Origin: Nocardioides panacis
Lineage (GTDB): Bacteria; Actinomycetota; Actinomycetes; Propionibacteriales; Nocardioidaceae
NCBI RefSeq assembly: GCF_019039255.1
Contig: NZ_CP077062.1
Location: 3,410,001 to 3,474,000 of the forward strand
Direction of reading: 5' to 3'
DNA: 64,000 nucleotides
Shown in pieces: positions 8,737 to 17,276 of this stretch. Positions within the stretch are counted from its first letter, which is position 1. Each line of letters opens with the position of its first letter. The position numbers were made by a program, and so were the translations under genes. The notes beneath the pieces were generated by a model. That model saw only the letters and a list, made by a program, of their open reading frames with translations, was not told the DNA's origin and made no database searches.

Positions 8737-9554
8737 GACTGGTCCTTCGGGCGCAGGAAGCTGACGACGACGATACAGATCACGGACGCGCCGGCGAGGA
8801 GGAAAGCGGTCGCGTAGCCGGTGGCCTGGTCGAAGCCCTGGTACTTCGACTCCACCACCAGCGTCGCGGTCTGGGTCTGCTGGACGATGTTGCCCGACAC
8901 GATCTTGACCGCGCCGAACTCGCCGAGCGAGCGCGCGAGGGTCAGCACGACGCCGTACACCACCGCCCACTTGATGCTCGGCAGGGTGATCCGCCGGAAC
9001 GTCTGTACGGCGTTCGCGCCGAGGCTGCGGGACGCCTGCTCCTGCTCGTCACCGATCTCGGCGAGCACCGGGACGACCTCGCGGATCACCAGCGGCAGCG
9101 CGACGAACGCGGTGGCCATGATCATACCGGGGGTGGCGAAGATGACCTGGATCCCGGCGGAGTCGAGGCTCTGCCCGAACAATCCGGTGCGCGGGTTGTA
9201 GGCCAGCACCAGGGCGAGGCCCACGACGACCGGCGACACCGACAGCGGCAGGTCGATCAGCGCCGACAGCGCGCGCTTGCCGCGGAAGTCGAAGCGCACC
9301 AGCAGGATCGACATCCACACGCCGAACACCAGGTTGATCGCCACCGCCGACAGCGCCACCACGGCGGTGAGCTGCAGGGCGTGCAGAACGTCGGGGTCGT
9401 TCAGCGCGGTGGTCAGCGCGGTCAGGCCGTCGGCGAAGGTGTACTTCACCACCAGCGAGACCGGCCAGAGCACCAGGAAGAACACGTAGACGATCGCGAG
9501 CAGCCGCAGCCCCCAGCGCACGGGGGTGGGCTCACGCAGACGGGCGCTAGCCAC
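8733..9554 (-). CDS. cysW: Sulfate ABC transporter permease CysW
   Basis: Inner-membrane permease, 273 residues with six predicted helices. The BPD_transp_1 EAA loop is visible as [53 protein letters not shown] is characteristic of the CysT/CysW/ModB group. The start overlaps the cysT end by 8 bases. It pairs with CysT as a heterodimeric channel. Confidence 0.92.
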   Translation of the reverse strand: MASARLREPTPVRWGLRLLAIVYVFFLVLWPVSLVVKYTFADGLTALTTALNDPDVLHALQLTAVVALSAVAINLVFGVWMSILLVRFDFRGKRALSALIDLPLSVSPVVVGLALVLAYNPRTGLFGQSLDSAGIQVIFATPGMIMATAFVALPLVIREVVPVLAEIGDEQEQASRSLGANAVQTFRRITLPSIKWAVVYGVVLTLARSLGEFGAVKIVSGNIVQQTQTATLVVESKYQGFDQATGYATAFLLAGASVICIVVVSFLRPKDQS

Positions 9555-10389
9555 GGCGGGCCACCCTTCTCTGGATCACGTCGAGGGCGACGATCACCGC
9601 GAGCGCCACGACCAGCATCAGCGTGGCCGCGGCGGCCGCGGCGGCCTGGTCGCCGTTCTCGATGTAGGTCAGCACCCGGACCGAGACGACCTCGGTGCGG
9701 TTGGGCAGGTTGCCCGACAGCAGCACCAGCGAGCCGTACTCGCTGATCCCGCGGGCGAAGGACAGCGCCGCGCCGGCCATGATCGCCGGGACCAGGCTCG
9801 GCAGGATGATCCGCCGGAAGGTGGTCAGCCGCGAGGCGCCGAGCGAGGCGGACGCCTCCTCGACGTCGGCCTCGAGCTCCTCGAGGACCGGCTGCACCGT
9901 GCGGACGATGAACGGCAGGGTGACGAACGCGAGCGCCAGGAAGACCGACGCCCGGGTGTTCGCGACGTTCACGCCGATCGGGCTGCGCGGCCCGTAGAGG
10001 GACAGCAGCACCAGGCCGGCGACGATCGTGGGCAGCGCGAACGGGATGTCGATGACGACGTCGAGCAGGCGCTTGCCGAAGAACCGGTCGCGGACCAGCA
10101 CCCAGGCGATCACCGTGCCCATCACCACGTTGACCAGGGTGACCAGGGCGGCCTGCGCGACCGTCAGCTTGACCGCCGACAGGGTCTGCGGGCTGGTGAT
10201 CGTGTCGAAGAAACCGGCCAGACCGCCGGAGAGGGCGGTCGTGACGACGAGTGCGAGCGGGATCAGCACCAGCAGGCTCAGCCACAGGACTGCCACGCCG
10301 AGGCCGAGGCTGCTCGGACCGGACAGCGACCCGGACCGGCCGGCCCGGCGCTTGCGCGCCGAGCCGAGCCGGACCACGGACGTGCTCAT
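9547..10389 (-). CDS. cysT: Sulfate ABC transporter permease CysT
   Basis: Second permease of the sulfate importer, 280 residues, six helices after a basic N-terminus (KRRAGRSG). It has the EAA loop EADVEEASASLGASRLTTFRRIILP. FDTITSPQTLSAVKLTVAQA and DIPFALPTIVAGLVLL are typical CysT segments. It lies 31 bases after the binding-protein gene, and the four genes form one operon, sbp-cysT-cysW-cysA. Confidence 0.92.
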   Translation of the reverse strand: MSTSVVRLGSARKRRAGRSGSLSGPSSLGLGVAVLWLSLLVLIPLALVVTTALSGGLAGFFDTITSPQTLSAVKLTVAQAALVTLVNVVMGTVIAWVLVRDRFFGKRLLDVVIDIPFALPTIVAGLVLLSLYGPRSPIGVNVANTRASVFLALAFVTLPFIVRTVQPVLEELEADVEEASASLGASRLTTFRRIILPSLVPAIMAGAALSFARGISEYGSLVLLSGNLPNRTEVVSVRVLTYIENGDQAAAAAAATLMLVVALAVIVALDVIQRRVARRG

Positions 10390-10420
10390 GAGCCGTCCCC
10401 CCGCACCGGGGAACGGCCGG

Positions 10421-11449
10421 TCATGACTCCTTGCCCGTTTCCTTCTGGATCTTCGTGACGATGCCGTCGTTCTCGTCGAAGAACTTGGTGTTCGCCTCCG
10501 ACCAGCCGCCGAAGTCGTCGTCGATCGTCAGCAGCTTCTTGCTCGGCGCCGGGAACGGGTCGCTCGGGTCGTTCGCGCCCTTGACCTCGACCTTGATGCT
10601 GTCGTCGAGGGGCCGGAAGCCCTCCTCGGCGTAGTCGGTCTGCGCCTCGGTGCCGGTGAGGTACTCCAGGAACTTCTCCGCCTTCGGCGTCGCGTCGGTG
10701 GTGACCGCGCCCGGGTTCTGGATCAGCAGGGTCTCCGGCGGCACGACGTAGTCGAAGTCCGCACCGCTCTGCCGCGCGAGGATCGCCTCGTTCTCGTAGG
10801 AGAGCAGCACGTCGCCGTTGCCGCCCTGGAAGGCGGTGGTGGCGTCGCGGCCGCTGCCCGGGAGGGCGGCGACGTTGCCGAAGAACTTCGTGAGGTACGC
10901 CGCGGCGTCGGCCTCGGAGCCGCCGTCGGCCAGCACGTGACCGTAGGCCGCGAGGATGTTCCACTTCGCCGAGCCGGACGAGGCCGGGTTCGGGGTGATG
11001 ATCTTGACGCCCGGCTTGGTCAGGTCGTCCCAGGTCTCGATGTTCTTGGGGTTGCCCGTGCGGACCACCATCACCACGACGGACTGCGTGAGGATGCCCT
11101 TGGTCGGGGTCGACTTCCAGTCGTCCGCGACCAGCTTGGCGTCGACGAGCTTCTGCACGTCGGGCTCCAGGGACAGGTGGACGACGTCCGCCTTCTGGCC
11201 ACCGATGACGCCGCGGGCCTGGTCACCGGACGCGCCGTAGGACTGCTTGAAGGCGACGTCCTTGCCGTCTGCGGTCTTGTTCCAGTCGGCGATGACCTGC
11301 TTGTTGGCCTGCTCGAGGATCGAGAAGCCGACCAGGTTGATCTCGTCGGAGCCGGCGGACGAGGATCCGCTCGAGCTGCCTCCGCACGCCGAGAGCGCCA
11401 GGGCGCCGACCACGGCGCCGGCGATCGCGGCCTTCCACTTGATGCTCAT
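10421..11449 (-). CDS. sbp: Sulfate-binding lipoprotein
   Basis: Extracellular substrate-binding protein of the importer. The 342-residue protein has a signal peptide with lipobox LALSACGG (Cys near residue 22) followed by a Ser/Gly linker. Family segments include NLVGFSILEQANKQVIADW, FKQSYGASGDQARGVIGGQKADVV and PNPASSGSAKWNILAAYG, where the SGSAKWN region binds sulfate. SYENEAI is also conserved. It is the first gene of the operon. Thiosulfate or a related oxyanion cannot be excluded. Confidence 0.93.
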   Translation of the reverse strand: MSIKWKAAIAGAVVGALALSACGGSSSGSSSAGSDEINLVGFSILEQANKQVIADWNKTADGKDVAFKQSYGASGDQARGVIGGQKADVVHLSLEPDVQKLVDAKLVADDWKSTPTKGILTQSVVVMVVRTGNPKNIETWDDLTKPGVKIITPNPASSGSAKWNILAAYGHVLADGGSEADAAAYLTKFFGNVAALPGSGRDATTAFQGGNGDVLLSYENEAILARQSGADFDYVVPPETLLIQNPGAVTTDATPKAEKFLEYLTGTEAQTDYAEEGFRPLDDSIKVEVKGANDPSDPFPAPSKKLLTIDDDFGGWSEANTKFFDENDGIVTKIQKETGKES

Positions 11450-11803
11450 GATGTGCTCGTCTCTGTTCGCGAGCCGCTCTCTCGGGGTAAGCGGCGTACT
11501 AAGTCTCCTAGACTAGTCGCCTTTACTCACTTACTCGCTCTATCTCGCCCTGTGAACGCCCCGGCGTGTCCCGTCTCACACGGCCCGGCCGCCGGACGAG
11601 CGCTCTGCAGGGCCCGGTCAGCCGGACCGGGCCCTGCTCCGTGGTCCGGTACATGGTCCGGGCGGAGGCGGGCACCGTCTCAGTCATCCGGTCGCGGCAC
11701 GGCAGGGGCTTGTCCCGGTCGTAGCATGGCCAGGAGGTAAGGGCACCCTGAACTACGAGGGGGCGCCAGGGGGGCGTTCCCGGCGGAAAGAAGGCGACAC
11801 AGC
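11450..11803. other. Divergent intergenic region between sbp and korA
   Basis: 354 bases with no gene. Near sbp it contains an AGTCT-AGG-AGACT element (reverse strand, about 11500-11516). A 13-bp perfect hairpin lies at 11607-11637. A purine-rich ribosome site AAAGAAGG (about 11787-11794) precedes the korA GTG start. I could not define promoters with confidence. Confidence 0.6.
11607..11637. terminator. Strong GC hairpin between divergent sbp and korA
   Basis: Perfect 13-bp stem GCAGGGCCCGGTC (11607-11619) with GACCGGGCCCTGC (11625-11637), loop AGCCG, and no T tract. It lies upstream of both flanking genes, so it may be an insulator, an attenuator or the terminator of an unseen small RNA rather than an ordinary operon end. 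Confidence 0.5.
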
Positions 11804-13711
11804 GTGACCAAGCAGGTCAAGCAGCTCGACCGTGTGATCATCCGTTTCGCCGGCGACTCGGGCGACGGCATGCAGCTGACGGGCGACCGCTTCACCCAGG
11901 AGACCGCGAGCTTCGGCAACGACCTGTCGACGCTCCCGAACTTCCCGGCGGAGATCCGCGCACCCCAGGGCACGCTCCCCGGGGTCTCGTCGTTCCAGGT
12001 GCACTTCGCCGACCACGACATCCTCACGCCGGGCGACTCCCCGGACGTGCTCGTCGCGATGAACCCGGCGGCGCTCAAGGCGAACCTCGCGGACATCAAG
12101 AAGGGCGCGACGATCATCGTCGACTCCCATGACTTCACCACCCGCAACCTGAACAAGGCGGCGTACGCCGAGAACCCGCTCGAGAACGACTCGCTCGCGG
12201 AGTACGACGTGCACGCCTTCGAGCTCACGGACATGACGGTCGAGGCGGTCAAGGAGTTCGGGCTGTCCCGCAAGGACGCCAGCCGGGCGAAGAACATGTT
12301 CGCGCTGGGGCTGCTGTCGTGGATGTACGGCCGCCCGACCGAGTCGACGATCTCGTTCCTGGAGCGCCGCTTCGCCAAGGCCCCGGACATCCGGGACGCG
12401 AACATCACCGCGTTCAACGCGGGCTGGTACTTCGGGGAGACCACCGAGGCGTTCGTCGTGCAGTACGAGATCAAGCCGGCCCCGATGCGCGCCGGCACCT
12501 ACCGCAACATCACGGGCAACCTGGCGCTGGCGTACGGCCTGATCGCGGGCTCCACCCAGTCCGGGCTGCCGCTGTTCCTCGGGTCCTACCCGATCACGCC
12601 GGCCTCCGACATCCTGCACGAGCTCAGCAAGCACAAGCGGTTCGGCGTCACGACGTTCCAGGCCGAGGACGAGATCGCCGGCATCGGCGCAGCCCTGGGC
12701 GCGGCGTTCGGCGGGTCGCTGGGCGTGACGACCACGTCCGGCCCCGGCATCGCGCTGAAGTCCGAGACGATCGGCCTCGGCGTGATGATGGAGCTGCCGC
12801 TCCTCGTGGTCGACGTGCAGCGGGGTGGGCCGTCGACCGGCCTGCCCACCAAGACCGAGCAGGCCGACCTCCTGCAGGCGATGTTCGGCCGCAACGGCGA
12901 GTCGCCGGTGCCGATCATCGCGCCGCAGTCCCCGGGCGACTGCTTCGACGCCGCCCTGGAGGCGACCCGGATCGCGGTCACCTACCGCACCCCGGTGATG
13001 CTGCTCTCCGACGGCTACCTCGCCAACGGCTCCGAGCCGTGGCAGATCCCCGAGGTCGCGGACCTGCCGCGGATCGACCCGGCCTTCGCGACGGAGACCA
13101 ACCACGAGGACGCGAAGGGCAAGGCTGAGTTCTGGCCCTACCTGCGCGACGAGGAGACCCTGGCCCGGCCCTGGGCGGTGCCCGGCACCGCGGGCCTCGA
13201 GCACCGGATCGGCGGCCTGGAGAAGGGCGAGGGTCACGGGAACATCTCCTACGACCCGGCCAACCACGACTTCATGGTCCGCACCCGAGCGGCCAAGGTG
13301 GAGCGGATCGCGGACAGCATCCCGCCGATGGAGGTCGACGACCCGTCCGGCCGGGCCCGGGTGCTGGTCCTCGGCTGGGGGTCGACGTACGGCCCGATCG
13401 GCGCCGCGGTCCGCGCCGTCCGCGTCGCCGGGCAGGAGGTCGCCCAGGCACACCTGCGGCACCTCAACCCGTTCCCCAAGGACCTCGGCGAGATCCTCAA
13501 GCGCTACGACGCGGTGATGGTGCCCGAGATGAACCTCGGGCAGCTGAGCATGCTGCTGCGCGCGAAGTACCTCGTCGACGTCGTCGGCTACAACCACGTG
13601 CGCGGCCTGCCGCTGCGCGCGGCCGAGCTCGCCGACGCCATCACCGACCTGATCACCTCGACCGACGACCTGGTCGAGCCCGTCGAGACCTCCGAGGAGG
13701 CACTGCGATGA
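11804..13711 (+). CDS. korA: 2-oxoacid (2-oxoglutarate):ferredoxin oxidoreductase, alpha subunit
   Basis: Oxidatively decarboxylates a 2-oxoacid (2-oxoglutarate in the actinobacterial KorAB) to acyl-CoA and reduces ferredoxin. The 635-residue protein has a gamma domain first (about 1-200: RFAGDSGDGMQLTGDRF, NFPAEIRAPQGTLPGVSSFQ). A pyrimidine-binding alpha domain follows (LGSYPITPASDILHELSK, QAEDEIAGIGAALGAAFGG, TTTSGPGIALKSE). It starts at GTG 11804 after AAAGAAGG. It overlaps korB by four bases (ATGA). A 19-bp dispersed repeat encodes LVEPVET at its C-terminus. Reduced ferredoxin from this enzyme could feed the nearby NuoEFG-less complex (inference). Confidence 0.93.
   Translation: MTKQVKQLDRVIIRFAGDSGDGMQLTGDRFTQETASFGNDLSTLPNFPAEIRAPQGTLPGVSSFQVHFADHDILTPGDSPDVLVAMNPAALKANLADIKKGATIIVDSHDFTTRNLNKAAYAENPLENDSLAEYDVHAFELTDMTVEAVKEFGLSRKDASRAKNMFALGLLSWMYGRPTESTISFLERRFAKAPDIRDANITAFNAGWYFGETTEAFVVQYEIKPAPMRAGTYRNITGNLALAYGLIAGSTQSGLPLFLGSYPITPASDILHELSKHKRFGVTTFQAEDEIAGIGAALGAAFGGSLGVTTTSGPGIALKSETIGLGVMMELPLLVVDVQRGGPSTGLPTKTEQADLLQAMFGRNGESPVPIIAPQSPGDCFDAALEATRIAVTYRTPVMLLSDGYLANGSEPWQIPEVADLPRIDPAFATETNHEDAKGKAEFWPYLRDEETLARPWAVPGTAGLEHRIGGLEKGEGHGNISYDPANHDFMVRTRAAKVERIADSIPPMEVDDPSGRARVLVLGWGSTYGPIGAAVRAVRVAGQEVAQAHLRHLNPFPKDLGEILKRYDAVMVPEMNLGQLSMLLRAKYLVDVVGYNHVRGLPLRAAELADAITDLITSTDDLVEPVETSEEALR
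13672..13690. repeat. 19-bp dispersed element, copy 2 (3' end of korA)
   Basis: GGTCGAGCCCGTCGAGACC, in frame near the korA stop. One base differs from copy 1. Confidence 0.6.
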
Positions 13712-14781
13712 CGCAGACCGAGCTGCCCGTCCCGACGCTGCGCGGCACCGAGGGCGTGCCCGCTGCGGACGGCCCGCAGAACCGCAAGGAGTTCACCTCC
13801 GACCAGGAGGTCCGCTGGTGCCCCGGCTGCGGCGACTACGCAGTGCTGGCCGCCGTCCAGGGCTTCCTGCCCGACCTCGGGCTCAAGCGCGAGAACATCG
13901 TGTTCGTCTCCGGCATCGGCTGCTCGTCGCGGTTCCCCTACTACCTCGACACCTACGGCATGCACTCGATCCACGGCCGGGCGCCGGCCATCGCGACGGG
14001 TCTCGCGACCAGCCGCGCGGACCTCTCGGTCTGGGTCGTGACCGGCGACGGCGACGCGCTGTCGATCGGCGGCAACCACCTGATCCACGCGCTGCGCCGC
14101 AACGTGAACATGACGATCCTGCTGTTCAACAACCGGATCTACGGCCTCACCAAGGGGCAGTACTCCCCCACCTCGGAGCCGGGCAAGGTCACCAAGTCCA
14201 CGCCGATGGGCTCGGTCGACAACCCGTTCAACCCGGTGTCGCTGGCGCTCGGCGCCGAGGCCACCTTCGTGGCCCGCACCGTCGACTCCGACCGCAAGCA
14301 CCTGACCGAGGTGCTGTCCGCCGCCGCCGCGCACCGGGGTACGTCGCTGGTGGAGATCTACCAGAACTGCCCGATCTTCAACGACGACGCGTTCGACGCG
14401 ATCAAGGACAACGACACCAAGGCCGACGCGATCATCCCGCTCCGGCACGGCGAGCCGATCCGGTTCGGCAGCCGCGGCCAGCTCGGGGTCGTCCGCGACC
14501 CGGCCACCGGCGGGGTGCAGGTGGTCGAGGACCCCGACGACGCCGACGTGCTCGTGCACGACGCGCACGCCGAGGACCCGACCACGGCGTTCGCGATCTC
14601 GCGGCTCACCGACGCCGGCGTCCTCAAGCACGCGCCGGTCGGCATCTTCCGCCAGGTCGAGGCGGCGACGTACGACGACCAGGCGCGCGACCAGATCACC
14701 ACCGCCAGCGCCGGCACCGGCGACCCGTCGGCGGCGCTCGCCGGCCTGCTCGCCAGCGGCGACACCTGGACCGTGGTCTGA
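13708..14781 (+). CDS. korB: 2-oxoacid (2-oxoglutarate):ferredoxin oxidoreductase, beta subunit
   Basis: Thiamine diphosphate-binding subunit with a 4Fe-4S cluster. The 357-residue protein has the cluster Cys in RWCPGCGDYAVL and in ISGIGCSSRFPYY (third Cys). The ThDP motif is VTGDGDALSIGGNH, ending in the NN of ILLFNNRIYGLTKGQ. SPTSEPGK is typical of the family. It is translationally coupled to korA. The last 100 residues form a variable domain common in actinobacterial KorB. Confidence 0.93.
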   Translation: MTQTELPVPTLRGTEGVPAADGPQNRKEFTSDQEVRWCPGCGDYAVLAAVQGFLPDLGLKRENIVFVSGIGCSSRFPYYLDTYGMHSIHGRAPAIATGLATSRADLSVWVVTGDGDALSIGGNHLIHALRRNVNMTILLFNNRIYGLTKGQYSPTSEPGKVTKSTPMGSVDNPFNPVSLALGAEATFVARTVDSDRKHLTEVLSAAAAHRGTSLVEIYQNCPIFNDDAFDAIKDNDTKADAIIPLRHGEPIRFGSRGQLGVVRDPATGGVQVVEDPDDADVLVHDAHAEDPTTAFAISRLTDAGVLKHAPVGIFRQVEAATYDDQARDQITTASAGTGDPSAALAGLLASGDTWTVV

Positions 14782-14808
14782 CCGACCCCGCCCCGGGGCC
14801 GCCCCGGG

Positions 14809-14827
14809 GCCGCCGCGGACCGGCGGC
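14809..14827 (+). terminator. Hairpin after korB
   Basis: GCCGCCG (14809-14815), loop CGGAC, CGGCGGC (14821-14827), preceded by a duplicated CCCCGGGGCCG segment. It lies 28 bases after the korB stop. A plausible terminator without a T tract. Confidence 0.4.
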
Positions 14828-14846
14828 GCCCGGGTGACCGGAGGGC

Positions 14847-14858
14847 GCAAACGATTGT
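14847..14858. promoter_or_regulatory. LacI-type operator 1 (liv promoter region)
   Basis: GCAAACGATTGT. One of seven matches in the window to GCAMACGATTGC, a CG-centred palindrome typical of LacI-family operators. Confidence 0.6.
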
Positions 14859-14895
14859 GCTCCGGGCGTCCCGCCTGGCCGGTCGTGCCAATCCG

Positions 14896-14924
14896 TTGAC
14901 GCTCGTGACGGCGTCGGGTACGTT
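14896..14924 (+). promoter_or_regulatory. Sigma-70-type promoter of the liv operon
   Basis: TTGACG (14896-14901), 17-base spacer, TACGTT (14919-14924). The predicted start point (about 14931) lies inside LacI-type operator 2, a repression layout. The leader to livK would be about 180 bases, so a second promoter closer to livK (TTGACG at 15040) is possible. Confidence 0.5.
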
Positions 14925-14927
14925 GAC

Positions 14928-14939
14928 GCGAACGATTGC
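14928..14939. promoter_or_regulatory. LacI-type operator 2 (liv promoter region)
   Basis: GCGAACGATTGC, overlapping the predicted transcription start of the liv operon. Confidence 0.65.
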
Positions 14940-14941
14940 AG

Positions 14942-14957
14942 TGTGAGTGCTGTCACA
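14942..14957. promoter_or_regulatory. CRP/GlxR-type cAMP receptor protein site
   Basis: TGTGAGTGCTGTCACA: perfect TGTGA-N6-TCACA, the consensus of E. coli CRP and actinobacterial GlxR. It lies next to operator 2 and suggests carbon-source control of the liv operon. Confidence 0.6.
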
Positions 14958-15080
14958 CCGCATCGGCCGGACACCCTCGGGGGGTCGGGGTGGTGGAGGG
15001 ATGGCGCCTGGCGTCCCCGAAGCCCCACCGGGTCGTCCCTTGACGCGGGGAACTCTCCCGTGCCAAGACTGCTCTGCACC

Positions 15081-15092
15081 ACAAACGATTGC
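15081..15092. promoter_or_regulatory. LacI-type operator 3 (just before livK)
   Basis: ACAAACGATTGC, 19 bases before the livK start and directly before its GGAGGAAAG ribosome site. Confidence 0.65.
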
Positions 15093-15111
15093 GGTCACCT
15101 GGAGGAAAGTG

Positions 15112-16357
15112 ATGAACCTGTCCGGCGCTCACCCCCGCACCATCCGACGACTGGTGGCGGCGGTCTCGGTCACCGCGCTCGCCGCCAGCCTGGCGGCGTG
15201 CGGCACCCCCAACTCCGAGAAGCAGGCCTCCTCGGACGGCCCGATCACCATCGGCATCTCGCTGCCGCTGACCGGCGACTTCTCCCAGCCCGGCACCCAG
15301 GCCCGCCGCGGCTACGAGGTCTGGCAGGAGATGGTCAACAAGGACGGCGGCATCCTCGGCCGGCAGGTGAAGCTCAAGATCACCGACGACGCCAGCAACC
15401 AGGACACCGTGGTCTCCGACTACACGCGCCTGATCACCCAGGACAAGGTCGACCTGCTGCTCGGCACCTTCTCCTCGCTGCTGAACTTCCCGGCCTCCGC
15501 GGTGGCCGAGAAGAACCGGATGGTCTTCGTGGAGCCCGCCGGCGGCGCGCCGGACATGTTCAGCCGGGGCTTCAAGTACCTCTTCTTCGCCCAGCCCGCC
15601 ACCGCCCCCCCACCAGGCCGACGTCTTCGTCGACTACGTGAAGTCGCTCCCGGCGGCCGAGCGGCCCAAGACCGCGGCGTACCCGACCCAGGACGACCCG
15701 TTCGCCCGTCCGGTCGTCGAGAGCATGCAGAAGCAGCTCGAGGCGCTCGGCGTGAAGACGGTGTTCTCCAAGGTCTACCCGCCCGACACCTCCAACTTCC
15801 AGACGACCGCCTCCGCGATCGCGGCCAAGAAGCCCGACCTGATCGCCCAGGGTGCCGTCTTCGAGGACGGCGTCGGCCTGGTCCGGTCGCTCAAGCAGGT
15901 CGGCTACTCGCCGAAGCTGCTGTTCCAGACCTCGGCGCCCAGCAACGCCGGGCAGTACAGCGACGGCATCGGCGCCGGGAACACCGAGGGCGTCTTCTAC
16001 ACCGTGAGCTGGAACGAGAAGGCCCAGACCCCGAAGAACGACGAGTTCGTGAAGGCCTACGCCGCCAAGTTCGACAACGAGACCCCGGCCGAGGACGCCG
16101 CGGACGCGTTCGCCGCGGCCGAGGTCCTGCAGCAGGCGGTGGAGAAGGTCGGCAGCCTCGACCAGACCAAGATCGCCGACTGGCTGCACGGCAACGAGAC
16201 CTCCACCATCCTGGGACCGCTGAGCTGGGACGAGACGGGCGCTCCGCAGAACAACTTCCTGCTGGCGCAGTGGCAGAACGGCGAGGTCCAGATCGTCGGG
16301 CCGACCGAGGCTGCGACCACGCAGGAGGTGGTCAACCCCAAGCCCGCCTGGAACTGA
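15112..16357 (+). CDS. livK: Liv-type ABC transporter substrate-binding lipoprotein, interrupted by a +1 frameshift
   Basis: Extracellular receptor (type 1 periplasmic-binding fold, amino-acid/amide group) of the importer. About 415 residues once repaired. Signal peptide with lipobox LAASLAAC (Cys30). The mature part begins ITIGISLPLTGDFSQPGTQARRGYE, typical of the Leu/Ile/Val-binding family, which in actinobacteria also binds aromatic acids, amides and urea. The frame breaks at the C7 run 15605-15611. Removing one C gives ATAPHQADVFVDYVKSLP and continues to the stop at 16357. ATG 15112 follows GGAGGAAAG. It is the first gene of livK-livH-livMG-livF-hydrolase. I think the frameshift is a consensus error. 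Confidence 0.85.
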
Positions 16358-16394
16358 CCCGGACGACGGACGACACGACAGGATTCGGTGGACC

Positions 16395-17276
16395 ATGGAC
16401 CAGCTACTGCAGGCGATCGTCCTCGGGCTGCTCATCGGCGGGGTGTACGCGCTGATGGCGTCGGGCCTGACGCTCGTGTTCGGCGTGATGCACATCGTCA
16501 ACGTCGCCCACGGCGCCACGCTGATCGCGGTGGCCATGGTCACCTGGTGGGTCTGGAGCACCACCGGCATCGACCCGCTGCTCATCGGGGTCGCCCTGGT
16601 GCCGGTGATGTTCGGGGTCGGCTGGCTGCTCTACAAGGGCGTGGTCTCCCGGATCAGCACCGAGTCCGTGTCGATGTCGGTCCTGCTCACCTTCGGGATC
16701 GCGCTGACCATCGAGGGACTGCTCAACGTGTTCGCGGGCAACAAGTTCCGGTCCGCGACCCCGTCGTACTTCGAGGAGTCCTTCCACGTCGCCGGCCTGG
16801 TGTTCCCCAAGGCCCAGGTGTACGGCGCGACGCTGGCCCTGGTCACCCTGACGGTGCTGTACCTGGTGCTCACCCGCACCTGGACCGGCAGGGCGATCAG
16901 GGCCACCTCGCAGAACGCCTCGGGGGCGGCGCTGGTGGGGATCAGCGCCGCGGCCACCTCGGCCCTGACGTTCGCGATCGGGACGGCGACCACCGGCGTC
17001 GGCGGCTCGATCCTCTCCGTGCTCTACCCGTTCTTCCCGGCCTCGCACTACGACTGGATCTCCCGGCTGCTGGGCATCATCGTGCTCGGCGGCATGGGCA
17101 GCCTTCCCGGTGCGTTCACCGGCGCCCTGCTGCTCGGGCTCGCGGAGACGCTGACCGCGACGTACGGGTCGCTGCAGTGGGCCACCGTCATCTTCTACGT
17201 CGCGATCCTGGTCGTGCTGCTGGTCAAGCCGCAGGGACTGTTCGGCGCCAAGCTCCGAGAGGACGTCGCAGCATGA
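16395..17276 (+). CDS. livH: Liv-type ABC transporter permease LivH
   Basis: Inner-membrane permease, 293 residues with about eight helices. It has the family start [20 protein letters not shown] and [39 protein letters not shown] is the conserved cytoplasmic loop contacting the ATPase. It overlaps the next gene by four bases (ATGA). The imported compound is unknown; regulation and neighbours suggest the substrate of the downstream hydrolase. Confidence 0.93.
   Translation: MDQLLQAIVLGLLIGGVYALMASGLTLVFGVMHIVNVAHGATLIAVAMVTWWVWSTTGIDPLLIGVALVPVMFGVGWLLYKGVVSRISTESVSMSVLLTFGIALTIEGLLNVFAGNKFRSATPSYFEESFHVAGLVFPKAQVYGATLALVTLTVLYLVLTRTWTGRAIRATSQNASGAALVGISAAATSALTFAIGTATTGVGGSILSVLYPFFPASHYDWISRLLGIIVLGGMGSLPGAFTGALLLGLAETLTATYGSLQWATVIFYVAILVVLLVKPQGLFGAKLREDVAA

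Noticed and set aside
11753-13597. Long opposite-strand open frame over korA (614 residues)
   Set aside because: It is rich in Arg, Gly, His and Asp with no family motif, a typical GC-rich shadow of the well-supported korA.
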